Below, in pieces: positions 7,076 through 12,644 of a stretch of DNA of 12,644 nucleotides (position 1 is the stretch's first letter; every line of letters begins with the position of its first letter). This DNA comes from Treponema sp. Its GTDB lineage: Bacteria; Spirochaetota; Spirochaetia; Treponematales; Treponemataceae. The position numbers and the translations under genes are program-made. A model generated the notes under the pieces. It worked only from the letters and a program-made list of their open reading frames with translations. It had not been told where the DNA came from and ran no database searches. The stretch is taken from assembly GCA_003447785.1 (NCBI GenBank), contig DLYJ01000133.1:9442-22085 (forward strand). Direction: 5' to 3'.

Positions 7076-7623
7076 TGATGAAAAAAATAGCACTGACAGC
7101 ACTCGTATTATTTACTTCGATCCTGTTGAATTCATGTTTACCTTTTCTTCCTTTCGGAGACTTTTTTATGGGAGACGAAGAGGAAGAGCATGAATCTCCT
7201 GTTTTAAAAGGCGTGACTGCTGTCTGCGATAAATCTGATTTTGCCCAGGGTGAATTCTGCACGCTTACAATCACAGGCGCCCTTGATAAAAAATACAGCG
7301 GAACAGAATTTGATATTATTCTTTATTCTCAGAAAGAGAATCATGAATGGCAGACTTTTACTTACAATGACGGCCTGTCAGACCTATGGATAACAACATC
7401 TGAGATTAAGGAAAAACTGTCTCATGATGAGCAGAAATCAATTGACCGGACTATAAAAATAAAGCCGGCTTCCACCGGCTCATTTTATATTGATTTTGAA
7501 TGTTCTGCTTATAATTCTCCGGAAGACGAATACGCGTCTTACTCAGCAAGATTTAAAATCACGGTTACTGAAAAAAATCAGTTGCTTTCTGCAGCGCCCG
7601 GAAGACCAATGTCTTTGCGGTAG
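7075..7623 (+). CDS. Putative lipoprotein, second of a tandem paralogous pair
   Basis: This is a 182-residue predicted lipoprotein. Its signal peptide ends in a lipobox LNSC with Cys21 as the lipidation site (Cys20 if the second of the two adjacent ATGs, at 7078, is used). An acidic segment (GDEEEEHES) follows, then a beta-rich domain aligning with the upstream protein. GTGGGGG at 7064-7070 serves as the ribosome site. The recognisable domain ends near FKITVTE; the last 16 or so residues are encoded by DNA that is antisense to the end of purD, so this tail probably arose by read-through into the neighbouring gene's antisense. The 46-base tail-to-tail overlap with purD is unusual. No function can be assigned. 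Confidence 0.8.
   Translation: MMKKIALTALVLFTSILLNSCLPFLPFGDFFMGDEEEEHESPVLKGVTAVCDKSDFAQGEFCTLTITGALDKKYSGTEFDIILYSQKENHEWQTFTYNDGLSDLWITTSEIKEKLSHDEQKSIDRTIKIKPASTGSFYIDFECSAYNSPEDEYASYSARFKITVTEKNQLLSAAPGRPMSLR
7453..7480 (-). terminator. Probable intrinsic terminator of purD, inside the convergent lipoprotein gene
   Basis: On the minus strand AGCCGG-TGGAAG-CCGGCT forms a perfect 6-bp GC-rich hairpin, followed by TTTATTTTTATA. It lies about 98 bases beyond the purD stop and within the coding sequence of the second lipoprotein on the other strand. The plus-strand side has no T-run directly after the stem. Confidence 0.7.
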
Positions 7624-8918
7624 AACATTCCCTGGAAATCAACTCCCTTGAGGGCGTCGTATGCTTTGTTCCATGCTTCGTCAAAAGTGTCTCCGTGTGC
7701 CGAGCAGGCAAGGACGCGGCCGCCGCTTGTCAAAAGACCTTCAGAATCATGTCTGCGTTCTTTAATTGCACCTGCGATAAATACCTTTGCACCTGTTGAA
7801 TCAATCTTTTTCTGATCGATTGTAATTTCCTTGCCTTTGGCGTATTTGAGCGGATAACCGCCGCTTACTGCAACCGGAGCCACCTGGAAGCCCGACTTCC
7901 ACTTCATGTTAAAGTCACAGAGAGTTCCGTTCATGATAGACTGGCAGAGATCAACAAAGTCAAAATCCATCATCGGCAAAACAGCCTGTGTTTCCGGGTC
8001 ACCGAGACGAACATTGTATTCCAGGGCTTTCGGACCGTCTTTTGTAATCATAAGGCCAAAGAAGATAAATCCGCGGTAGTCCATTTTTTCTTTAATCATA
8101 CCGTCGAGTGTCGGCTGGAGGATTGTTTTTTCAAAAGCATCCATTGTTTCTTTTGTAACATCCTGAGGAGGGCAGATTGCACCCATTCCGCCTGTATTTG
8201 GTCCCTTAGCACCGTCCATGAGGCGTTTGTGGTCCCGGGCCGGAAGGAATGCCTTGATACATGCCTTGCCGGATTTAATTGTTTCTTCCGTTACGCTTAC
8301 AGCGGCGAGAACTGAGATTTCAATTCCACGCAGGTATTCTTCGATTACAAGTTTTTTACCTGCATCCCCCACAGAGCCTTCCATCAGGTCGTTAACTGCT
8401 TTTTCTGCTTCTTCCAGTGTCTTTGCAACAACTACGCCCTTCCCTGCTGCTAAACCGTCAGCCTTAACAACGATAGGAGCGCCCATTTTGCGTACGTAAG
8501 CAAGTGCGCTGTCTTTATCTGTAAAAGTTTCGGATGCTGCACAGGCAACACCGTGGTTTTTCATGAATACTTTTGAAAGGTCCTTTGATGCTTCCAGGGC
8601 TGCACCTTTTGCCTTTGGACCAACTGTGGGAATGCCTGCGTTCCATAAAGCGTCTGCAATTCCTTCTGCCAGCGGGTCTTCCGGACCGATAACGGCAAAT
8701 TCAACCTTTTCGTCTTTTGCGATTTTTACAGCCGCATCAATAAAAGAAAGCTCTTTTGTTGCAGGCAGATTTTTTGGATCGATATTGCGGCATTTTGTTT
8801 CAAAATCTGTACCGCCGTTTCCCGGGACGCAGATTACTTCATCAATTTTTGAACTTTGAGCGAGTTTCCATGCGATAGTGTGTTCACGTCCACCGCTTCC
8901 GACAACAAGTGCTTTCAT
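7578..8918 (-). CDS. purD: Phosphoribosylamine-glycine ligase (GAR synthetase)
   Basis: PurD (EC 6.3.4.13) makes glycinamide ribonucleotide from phosphoribosylamine, glycine and ATP, the second step of purine synthesis, in the cytoplasm. The 446-residue protein is slightly longer than the common 420-430. It carries the N-domain motif GSGGREH (7-13), VIGPEDPLAEG (77-86), the ATP-grasp segments PIVVKADGLAAGKGVVVA (148-165) and VIEEYLRGIEISVL (191-204), the family signature HKRLMDGAKGPNTGGMGA (230-247) and the metal-site segment EYNVRLGDPETQ (300-311). AAGAGGAA (8925-8932) precedes the ATG. No other purine gene is adjacent. Its stop codon lies inside the opposite-strand lipoprotein gene. Confidence 0.97.
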   Translation of the reverse strand: MKALVVGSGGREHTIAWKLAQSSKIDEVICVPGNGGTDFETKCRNIDPKNLPATKELSFIDAAVKIAKDEKVEFAVIGPEDPLAEGIADALWNAGIPTVGPKAKGAALEASKDLSKVFMKNHGVACAASETFTDKDSALAYVRKMGAPIVVKADGLAAGKGVVVAKTLEEAEKAVNDLMEGSVGDAGKKLVIEEYLRGIEISVLAAVSVTEETIKSGKACIKAFLPARDHKRLMDGAKGPNTGGMGAICPPQDVTKETMDAFEKTILQPTLDGMIKEKMDYRGFIFFGLMITKDGPKALEYNVRLGDPETQAVLPMMDFDFVDLCQSIMNGTLCDFNMKWKSGFQVAPVAVSGGYPLKYAKGKEITIDQKKIDSTGAKVFIAGAIKERRHDSEGLLTSGGRVLACSAHGDTFDEAWNKAYDALKGVDFQGMFYRKDIGLPGAAESN

Positions 8919-8953
8919 TGTTTATTCCTCTTGTAAGATTAAAGATGATGTAA

Positions 8954-8981
8954 ATTATAATGGAAAAAACAATGTTGTAGA
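8954..8981 (-). promoter_or_regulatory. Probable promoter of purD
   Basis: On the minus strand TCTACA (8976-8981, four of six matches to TTGACA) and a perfect TATAAT (8954-8959) are 16 bases apart, giving a leader of about 28 nt before purD. I see no purine riboswitch; the leader is too short for one. Confidence 0.55.
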
Positions 8982-9014
8982 AGTAGAGCGCTTTTTTGAA
9001 TCCTGATGGTGCGT

Positions 9015-9020
9015 TATAAT
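9015..9020 (+). promoter_or_regulatory. -10 box of the zinc-ribbon gene, possibly leaderless
   Basis: A perfect TATAAT lies nine bases before the ATG at 9030 and inside the longer reading frame that starts at 9006. No clear -35 or Shine-Dalgarno is visible for either start. If used, transcription would begin close to 9028-9030, making 9030 the true start. Confidence 0.5.
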
Positions 9021-9029
9021 ATCTGCATT

Positions 9030-9446
9030 ATGGTATATTTTGCTGCGGCAGTTGCACTGTCCGTTTTAATCTGGCTTTTGTCAGTGCTTTACAGGTTGAA
9101 TTTGTCCCGTTCCCTCAAAAACGATGCCGAAAGCCGTCTGAAGACGCAGAAAACCGAATCCGGCAAGGTTGAATTTGTACGCTGCCCCATGTGTAACACT
9201 CCCCTTGCAAAAGGCGAAGAACTGACAAGCCGCATCTTCCGCCCCATGAACACTCCGGACCAACGGATGAACGTTATGGGCTGTCCTCACTGTTATCCCC
9301 ATCCCGAGCGGGGTGCCGAACGCCGCTGTCCTGTATGCGGCAGGGAAGTTCTGCCGGAAGGATATCTGATTGCCCGCCTTTTTAACCGCAGCGACACTAA
9401 AAAACACGTCATGATTATGGGCTGTACCAGTTGCATGAAAGGATAA
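9030..9446 (+). CDS. Membrane-anchored protein with two zinc-ribbon-like units
   Basis: This is a 138-residue protein from the start at 9030; an ATG at 9006 would add eight residues, but it lacks a ribosome site and has a -10 box within it. Residues 2-22 form one membrane helix, then a charged stretch (about 24-48). Two similar units follow. In unit one Cys52-x2-Cys55 pairs with Cys85-x2-Cys88; in unit two Cys100-x2-Cys103 pairs with Cys132-x2-Cys135. Both have RCPxC, a hydrophobic R-(I/L)-F core and a V/I-M-GC-x-x-C end, so they look like an internal duplication of a CxxC...CxxC zinc ribbon. This predicts two structural zinc sites on a soluble face. It is divergent from purD. No enzymatic residues are visible; the function is unknown, and an adaptor or nucleic-acid/protein-binding role would be a guess. 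Confidence 0.82.
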   Translation: MVYFAAAVALSVLIWLLSVLYRLNLSRSLKNDAESRLKTQKTESGKVEFVRCPMCNTPLAKGEELTSRIFRPMNTPDQRMNVMGCPHCYPHPERGAERRCPVCGREVLPEGYLIARLFNRSDTKKHVMIMGCTSCMKG

Positions 9447-9508
9447 ATTGCAGATTTGCCGAATTCTAATGTAAGTTTTCAATTTTTTTCTCTTTGATTC
9501 AGGTGCAT

Positions 9509-9514
9509 TATAAA
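9509..9514 (+). promoter_or_regulatory. Possible -10 box of the secreted hydrolase gene
   Basis: TATAAA lies 85 bases before the hydrolase ATG. The region upstream is T-rich with no clear -35. If used, it would give a leader of about 80 nt that contains the hairpin at 9533-9576. Confidence 0.35.
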
Positions 9515-9532
9515 GACATCTTAAAACAAAGC

Positions 9533-9576
9533 CTGCATTTGACCGCTGACCTCCTGAAAAAAGGCGGCCAGTGCAG
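9533..9576 (+). other. Hairpin in the leader of the secreted hydrolase gene
   Basis: CTGACCTCCT (9546-9555) pairs with AGGCGGCCAG (9562-9571) around a GAAAAA loop: nine pairs including one G-U, with one A-C mismatch. CTGCA (9533-9537) and TGCAG (9572-9576) can close an outer stem with a 5'-side bulge. It ends about ten bases before the AAGGAG ribosome site and has no T-run, so it is not a terminator. It could affect translation or RNA stability; no known riboswitch was recognised. Confidence 0.45.
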
Positions 9577-9599
9577 AAGCTTTATCAAGGAGAATTAGT

Positions 9600-10379
9600 A
9601 TGAAAAGAACAATGGTTTGCGCACTTTGCATTTTGCTGGCTGGAAGCCTTTTTCCGCTGTTTGGTGCAGGATACTCAGGAAAAAAAGTTGATTCACCAAA
9701 AACAGTAACTTTTAAAGCATCGGACGGGCTTACAGTAACTGCTGACGTTTACATGCCCTATGACAAAAAAGCACCGATGATTCTGTTGTGTCACCGTGCA
9801 AAATGGTCACGGGGCGAGTATCGTGAAATCGCCCCAAAACTAAATCAACTCGGATTCAACTGTGTGGCAATTGACCAGCGCTCAGGCCAGGCAATCAATG
9901 GTGTAGAAAACGAAACTGCAAAACTTGCTCTTGCAAAGGGCAAAGAGAACCGCTTTATCGATGCAATGCCGGATATCCAGGCAGGAATTGATTATGTTAC
10001 AAAGAATTATGTACAGGGTAAATTTATTCTCTGGGGTTCATCGTATTCATCAAGTCTTGTAATTACCATGTTCAGTCAGAATGCTGACAAGGTAAACGGC
10101 GTTATCAGTTTTTCACCGGGCGAATACTTTGGTTCAATGGGCAGATCAGAAATGTGGGTTTCTTTCATGGCAGACAGCGTAGAAGTTCCCACATTCATCT
10201 CATGCCAGCCAAGCGAAAAGACAAAGGTTGAAGAAATCTTTGACAACATTGCTTCAGAGGACAAAACTCTCTTTGTACCTGAAACACCAAGCAAGCACGG
10301 CAGCCAGGCTCTTTACAGCGATTCAGACGCTCAGAAAGAAACATGGGATGCCCTCAAGAACTTCCTCAACAAATTCTAA
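9600..10379 (+). CDS. Secreted alpha/beta hydrolase (dienelactone-hydrolase-like)
   Basis: This 259-residue protein has a signal peptide (hydrophobic core about 5-20, probable cleavage near GAG-YS at 24-25) and so acts outside the cytoplasm. The fold is alpha/beta hydrolase: strand and oxyanion region PMILLCHRAKWSRGEY (59-74), a second strand FNCVAIDQRSG (86-96), nucleophile elbow WGSSYS with Ser148 in the GxSxS form (146-150) and a C-terminal catalytic His233 in SKHGSQAL. The acid of the triad is not obvious; Glu206 or a nearby residue is possible. The likely reaction is ester or lactone hydrolysis, but the substrate cannot be told. AAGGAG (9588-9593) precedes the ATG. It ends in its own terminator, so it is probably monocistronic. 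Confidence 0.87.
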   Translation: MKRTMVCALCILLAGSLFPLFGAGYSGKKVDSPKTVTFKASDGLTVTADVYMPYDKKAPMILLCHRAKWSRGEYREIAPKLNQLGFNCVAIDQRSGQAINGVENETAKLALAKGKENRFIDAMPDIQAGIDYVTKNYVQGKFILWGSSYSSSLVITMFSQNADKVNGVISFSPGEYFGSMGRSEMWVSFMADSVEVPTFISCQPSEKTKVEEIFDNIASEDKTLFVPETPSKHGSQALYSDSDAQKETWDALKNFLNKF

Positions 10380-10414
10380 TTCCGGATTGTAGAAAATCAG
10401 TTTGATTAAAAGCT

Positions 10415-10450
10415 GCAGGCCTGTTTATAAAAGCAGGTCTGCTTTTGTTT
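10415..10450 (+). terminator. Intrinsic terminator of the secreted hydrolase gene
   Basis: GCAGGCCTG (10415-10423) pairs with CAGGTCTGC (10434-10442), nine pairs with one G-T wobble, followed by TTTTGTTT. The loop TTTATAAAAG is A/T-rich. Confidence 0.8.
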
Positions 10451-10455
10451 GCGCC

Positions 10456-10484
10456 TTATCAAATGTTAAATTGTCTGTTATAAT
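10456..10484 (+). promoter_or_regulatory. Promoter of the AraC-family regulator gene
   Basis: TTATCA (10456-10461, four of six matches to TTGACA) is 17 bases upstream of a perfect TATAAT (10479-10484), which is also preceded by TGT to make an extended -10. This is the most complete sigma-70 promoter in the window. The leader would be about 18-20 nt, with GGGAGGT (10498-10504) as ribosome site. Confidence 0.75.
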
Positions 10485-10508
10485 CAAAAAAAGCCCCGGG
10501 AGGTAAAA

Positions 10509-11411
10509 ATGGAATTTTCTACGACAGCGATAAAGTCCGAAAAACTGCGTATTGAACCTGTTTTTTCTTCTGAAATTTCAGGAATTGAACATTTTTCACC
10601 CCAGCGGTTTAGGATAATCCTTGTTCAGAAGGGCAACACGTCTGCAGAAATCAACGGCAGTCAGTTTATGCTTTTTGCCCCCTGCATCATCTGCCTCAAC
10701 GAAAATGACAGAATCACACTGGAAAAGCCTGACGCAGTCAAAGCAAGGACCTTCTACTTTCATCCGCGTTTTTTAAACAAAAAATTGAATTTTGAAAATA
10801 TCCGTCAGAAAGGTATGGACACGGACAGCGAGGTTATAGAGAACCGCATGCTGCTCAGGCCTTTTATCCTGAATGAAAGATATTCCTTTATCGTTCAGAT
10901 TGCACCGGAGAGTGCAAAACGAATTGATAATCTGATGGAAAATGCACGCATCGAACTTACGGAGCAGCCTTCCGGCTGGTGGCCGTGCAGAACACGCTCT
11001 TTTCTGACCGAACTTTTGTTTTTGACAGTTCAGCTTGTAGAGTCGGCAAAGCCGGAAAAAATTGCCGAAAGCAAGACAAAAAAAATGGATAATGTTCCTG
11101 ATGAATTCAAGAAAATCCTGAATTTCATTATGGAAAATTACAATCAGAAACTTACCCTTGAAGGCCTTTCGCGCCAGTTCGGGACTAACCGCACTGCCTT
11201 AAATGAAAAATTTAAGGCGATGACGGGACTTTCTGTCATTTCCTACATAATTGACCTTCGTTTAAGAATTGCCACAACACTTTTAAAAGACACAGATTTA
11301 CCTGTTGCAGAAATTGCTGAGCGGACAGGATTTTCAGATTCAACACATTTTGAGAGGGCGTTTAAGAAAAAGTACGAATTAACTCCCGCCCTCTACAGAA
11401 AAAAGCTTTAA
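10509..11411 (+). CDS. AraC-family transcriptional regulator
   Basis: This 300-residue regulator has the family's usual length and layout. Residues about 25-95 form a cupin-like sensor (RFRIILVQKGNTSAEING, then FAPCIICLNENDRITL). The C-terminal 100 residues are the double helix-turn-helix DNA-binding domain: KLTLEGLSRQFGTNRTALNEKFKAMTGLS is the first HTH, and LPVAEIAERTGFSDSTHFERAFKKKYELTPALYRKKL is the second with the classic GFSDSTHFERAFKKKYE signature. A strong GGGAGGT ribosome site and a good promoter precede it. The nearest candidate target is the secreted hydrolase just upstream in the same direction, but no operator was seen. The sensor ligand is unknown. It converges on flaB. Confidence 0.93.
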   Translation: MEFSTTAIKSEKLRIEPVFSSEISGIEHFSPQRFRIILVQKGNTSAEINGSQFMLFAPCIICLNENDRITLEKPDAVKARTFYFHPRFLNKKLNFENIRQKGMDTDSEVIENRMLLRPFILNERYSFIVQIAPESAKRIDNLMENARIELTEQPSGWWPCRTRSFLTELLFLTVQLVESAKPEKIAESKTKKMDNVPDEFKKILNFIMENYNQKLTLEGLSRQFGTNRTALNEKFKAMTGLSVISYIIDLRLRIATTLLKDTDLPVAEIAERTGFSDSTHFERAFKKKYELTPALYRKKL

Positions 11412-11433
11412 GTCCTGCCGGACTAATTGCAGA

Positions 11434-11468
11434 TAAAAAAATAAGACCGCGCACCTGATGCGCGGTCT
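11434..11468 (-). terminator. Intrinsic terminator of flaB
   Basis: AGACCGCGCA (11444-11453) and TGCGCGGTCT (11459-11468) form a perfect 10-bp stem with a five-base loop. On the minus strand it is followed by TTATTTTTTTAT (11432-11443). It lies about 45 bases after the flaB stop. Confidence 0.95.
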
Positions 11469-11471
11469 CTT

Positions 11472-11506
11472 GTGAAGAAGTTTCACTTCCGGGATAAGTC
11501 CCGGAA
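11472..11506 (-). other. Two extra stem-loops in the flaB 3' untranslated region
   Basis: Between the flaB stop and its terminator lie a perfect 8-bp stem TTCCGGGA-(4)-TCCCGGAA (11487-11506) and a smaller GTGAA-(5)-TTCAC stem (11472-11486). With the terminator they form three hairpins in a row. A role in mRNA stability against 3' exonucleases is plausible for an abundant flagellin message. Confidence 0.7.
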
Positions 11507-11513
11507 AGCCTTA

Positions 11514-12374
11514 CTAGCGGAGCAAGCTCAAAACGTTCTGTGCGCTCTGGTTTGCCTGTGCAATCATTGCTGTTCCAGCCTGGCTCAATACCTGGTTCTT
11601 TGTGAAGTCTACCATTTCTTTAGCCATATCTGTATCGCGGATGCGTGATTCAGAAGCCTGGAGGTTTTCAGCACCTACGTCCAAACCTACAACTGTCTTT
11701 TCGAGACGGTTCTGGTATGCACCAAGGTCTGCACGCTGTTTGTTGATCTTTTTCAAAGCTTCATCGATTGTACCGATTGCGCGGTTAGCATCGTCTGGAG
11801 CTGCCAAAGACATGATTTCTTCAGAACCAACGTTGCGCAAGCCGAGAGCTGCTGCAGACATTGTTCCGATGTAAACCTGTGTGCGCTGATCCATGTTAGC
11901 ACCGATGTGGAACCACATAGAACCAGTAACTGTATTTTCACCAGTTGGGCGAGCAAAGCGACCAGTAAGCATGTTCATGCCGTTAAACTGAGCCTGAGAA
12001 GCGATGCGGTCAACTTCTGCTACGAGCTGGCTAACTTCAACCTGAATCTGCATGCGGTCTTCGTCAGAGTAAATACCGTTGGAAGACTGTACTGCAAGTT
12101 CACGAATACGCTGCATGATATCTGTAGTTTCCTGCAAATATCCTTCAGTTGTCTGGATAAAAGAAATACCGTTCTGAGCGTTTGTAGAAGCCTGATTCAT
12201 ACCGCGAATCTGTGCTCTCATTTTCTCAGATACTGCCAATCCTGATGCATCATCACCGGCGCGATTGATTTTCATGCCTGATGAAAGCTTTTCCATGTTC
12301 TTTGTGTTGCTTAACTCTGTAAGTCCAGTAGAACGTTGTGCGAACTGTGCGCTCATGTTGTGATTAATAACCAT
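11514..12374 (-). CDS. flaB: Core flagellin of periplasmic flagella
   Basis: FlaB forms the filament core of spirochete periplasmic flagella and gives motility. The 286-residue protein has the two conserved helical ends of flagellins and a short centre. The N-terminus [17 protein letters not shown] starts the D0 domain; [23 protein letters not shown] (32-54), [24 protein letters not shown] and [11 protein letters not shown] are D1 hallmarks. The C-terminus ends [27 protein letters not shown], the export and polymerisation helix. The small central part (about 145-190) lacks the variable D2/D3 domains, as is normal for FlaB. AAGGAGAT (12381-12388) is the ribosome site, and a sigma-28 promoter lies upstream. 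Which FlaB paralogue (FlaB1, 2 or 3) cannot be told. Export uses the flagellar type III route; no cleavable signal is present. Confidence 0.97.
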   Translation of the reverse strand: MVINHNMSAQFAQRSTGLTELSNTKNMEKLSSGMKINRAGDDASGLAVSEKMRAQIRGMNQASTNAQNGISFIQTTEGYLQETTDIMQRIRELAVQSSNGIYSDEDRMQIQVEVSQLVAEVDRIASQAQFNGMNMLTGRFARPTGENTVTGSMWFHIGANMDQRTQVYIGTMSAAALGLRNVGSEEIMSLAAPDDANRAIGTIDEALKKINKQRADLGAYQNRLEKTVVGLDVGAENLQASESRIRDTDMAKEMVDFTKNQVLSQAGTAMIAQANQSAQNVLSLLR

Positions 12375-12380
12375 AATATT

Positions 12381-12392
12381 ATCTCCTTGTAA
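12381..12392 (-). promoter_or_regulatory. flaB ribosome site overlapping a CsrA-like site
   Basis: On the minus strand this reads TTACAAGGAGAT, which contains the Shine-Dalgarno AAGGAG. It matches nine of twelve positions of the CsrA binding consensus RUACARGGAUGU, including the ACARGGA core. CsrA is known to repress flagellin translation at such a site in Bacillus subtilis. Binding here is inferred. Confidence 0.55.
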
Positions 12393-12406
12393 GATCTGGT
12401 TGTAAT

Positions 12407-12440
12407 ACTACAGAGTCAACTGTTTACATTGCGCTGTAGT
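12407..12440 (-). other. Inverted repeat in the flaB leader
   Basis: ACTACAG (12407-12413) and CTGTAGT (12434-12440) are perfect 7-bp inverted repeats around a 20-base spacer. They sit inside the predicted untranslated leader, about 20 bases upstream of the ribosome site. They could form an RNA hairpin or, less likely, an operator. Confidence 0.55.
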
Positions 12441-12467
12441 CCCCGGGTTTACCACCCTATATATTAC

Positions 12468-12494
12468 ATATCGGAGACAGGAAAATTGACTTTA
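12468..12494 (-). promoter_or_regulatory. Sigma-28 (FliA) promoter of flaB
   Basis: Read on the minus strand, TAAAGTCA is followed after exactly 11 bases by TCCGATAT. The sigma-28 consensus is TAAAGTTT-N11-GCCGATAA; matches are six of eight in each half with perfect spacing. It lies between the recR stop and flaB. Transcription would start near 12461, giving a leader of about 87 nt. Confidence 0.88.
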
Positions 12495-12524
12495 GCAAAA
12501 AATTTAATTTTTTTTGAATTTTTT

Positions 12525-12644
12525 TTAGAGGTTGATTCTGCCGCGGAAACTGCGTGCGAGGGTCAGTTTATCTGCGTATTCAAGATCGCCGCCCACAGGG
12601 AGTCCGCTTGCAAGTCTGGTTACTTTTACTTCGCTGATTGTGCT
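12525..12644 (-). CDS. recR: Recombination protein RecR, C-terminal end only
   Basis: The last 39 codons and TAA stop of a gene entering from beyond the window's right edge. The translation contains [26 protein letters not shown], which matches the highly conserved RecR C-terminus ([25 protein letters not shown]). RecR works with RecO and RecF to load RecA at gaps during recombinational repair. The Toprim and zinc-finger parts lie outside the window. An A-rich stretch follows the stop with no clear terminator hairpin. Its frame is too short to stand out as a long open frame, but the motif is unmistakable. Confidence 0.93.
   Translation of the reverse strand, partial: STISEVKVTRLASGLPVGGDLEYADKLTLARSFRGRINL

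Noticed and set aside
8921..8953. Purine riboswitch before purD
   Set aside because: The leader after the probable promoter is about 30 nt, too short for the aptamer, and no conserved core motif is present.
9006..9029. Upstream ATG at 9006 for the zinc-ribbon protein
   Set aside because: No ribosome site before it, and a perfect TATAAT lies between it and the next ATG. It is not fully excluded.
12441..12466. Alternative sigma-28 elements (GGTAAACCC or GTAAACAGT as -35) nearer to flaB
   Set aside because: At the required spacing the downstream halves match GCCGATAA poorly; the 12468-12494 site fits far better.
1..12644. CRISPR arrays, tRNA or rRNA genes, transposases and phage genes
   Set aside because: No regularly spaced direct repeats, no recognisable structural RNA motifs and no proteins of those families were seen on either strand.

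Overview
The window looks like chromosomal DNA of a host-associated Treponema-type spirochete. The best evidence is a FlaB-type core flagellin behind a sigma-28 promoter, next to the C-terminus of RecR. The moderate GC content, a type III glutamine synthetase and many small secreted or lipoprotein products fit the same picture. The species cannot be named from sequence alone. There is no rRNA, tRNA, CRISPR array, transposase or phage gene, and most of the window is housekeeping or accessory chromosome.

Layout. Bases 1-1890 are the end of a zinc/manganese-type ABC uptake operon: ATPase (5' end outside the window), permease, then a translationally coupled lipoprotein with a Cys-Cys motif. The signal-peptide part of that lipoprotein is encoded by a 120-base block of about 69% GC, sharply richer than its flanks. 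Bases 1918-3101 hold a small secreted protein made of five 11-residue repeats, followed 32 bases later by kduI (uronate catabolism). A membrane GGDEF diguanylate cyclase (3181-4275, minus) converges on kduI and is divergent from glnN (4403-6490), which ends in a clear intrinsic terminator. Bases 6596-7623 encode two tandem, overlapping, apparently paralogous lipoproteins. The second overlaps the 3' end of purD (7578-8918, minus) tail to tail, and an apparent purD terminator lies inside the lipoprotein gene. Divergent from purD is a membrane-anchored protein with two zinc-ribbon-like units (9030-9446). Then come a secreted alpha/beta hydrolase (9600-10379) with a hairpin leader, an AraC-family regulator (10509-11411), flaB (11514-12374, minus) and partial recR (12525-12644, minus).

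Regulation. Several genes are preceded by the same extended -10 motif, TGTTATAA(T/A/G). For the diguanylate cyclase, and possibly the zinc-ribbon gene and the 11-mer-repeat gene, the -10 lies only 6-9 bases before the ATG and no Shine-Dalgarno is visible, which suggests leaderless mRNAs. flaB has a strong sigma-28 promoter match, a leader of about 87 nt containing a 7-bp inverted repeat, and a Shine-Dalgarno embedded in a good match to the CsrA consensus.

No self-contained new defence or mobile system is apparent. The most unusual items are the GC-rich block forming a signal peptide, the Cys-Cys lipoprotein in the metal operon, the 11-mer repeat protein and the flaB leader.
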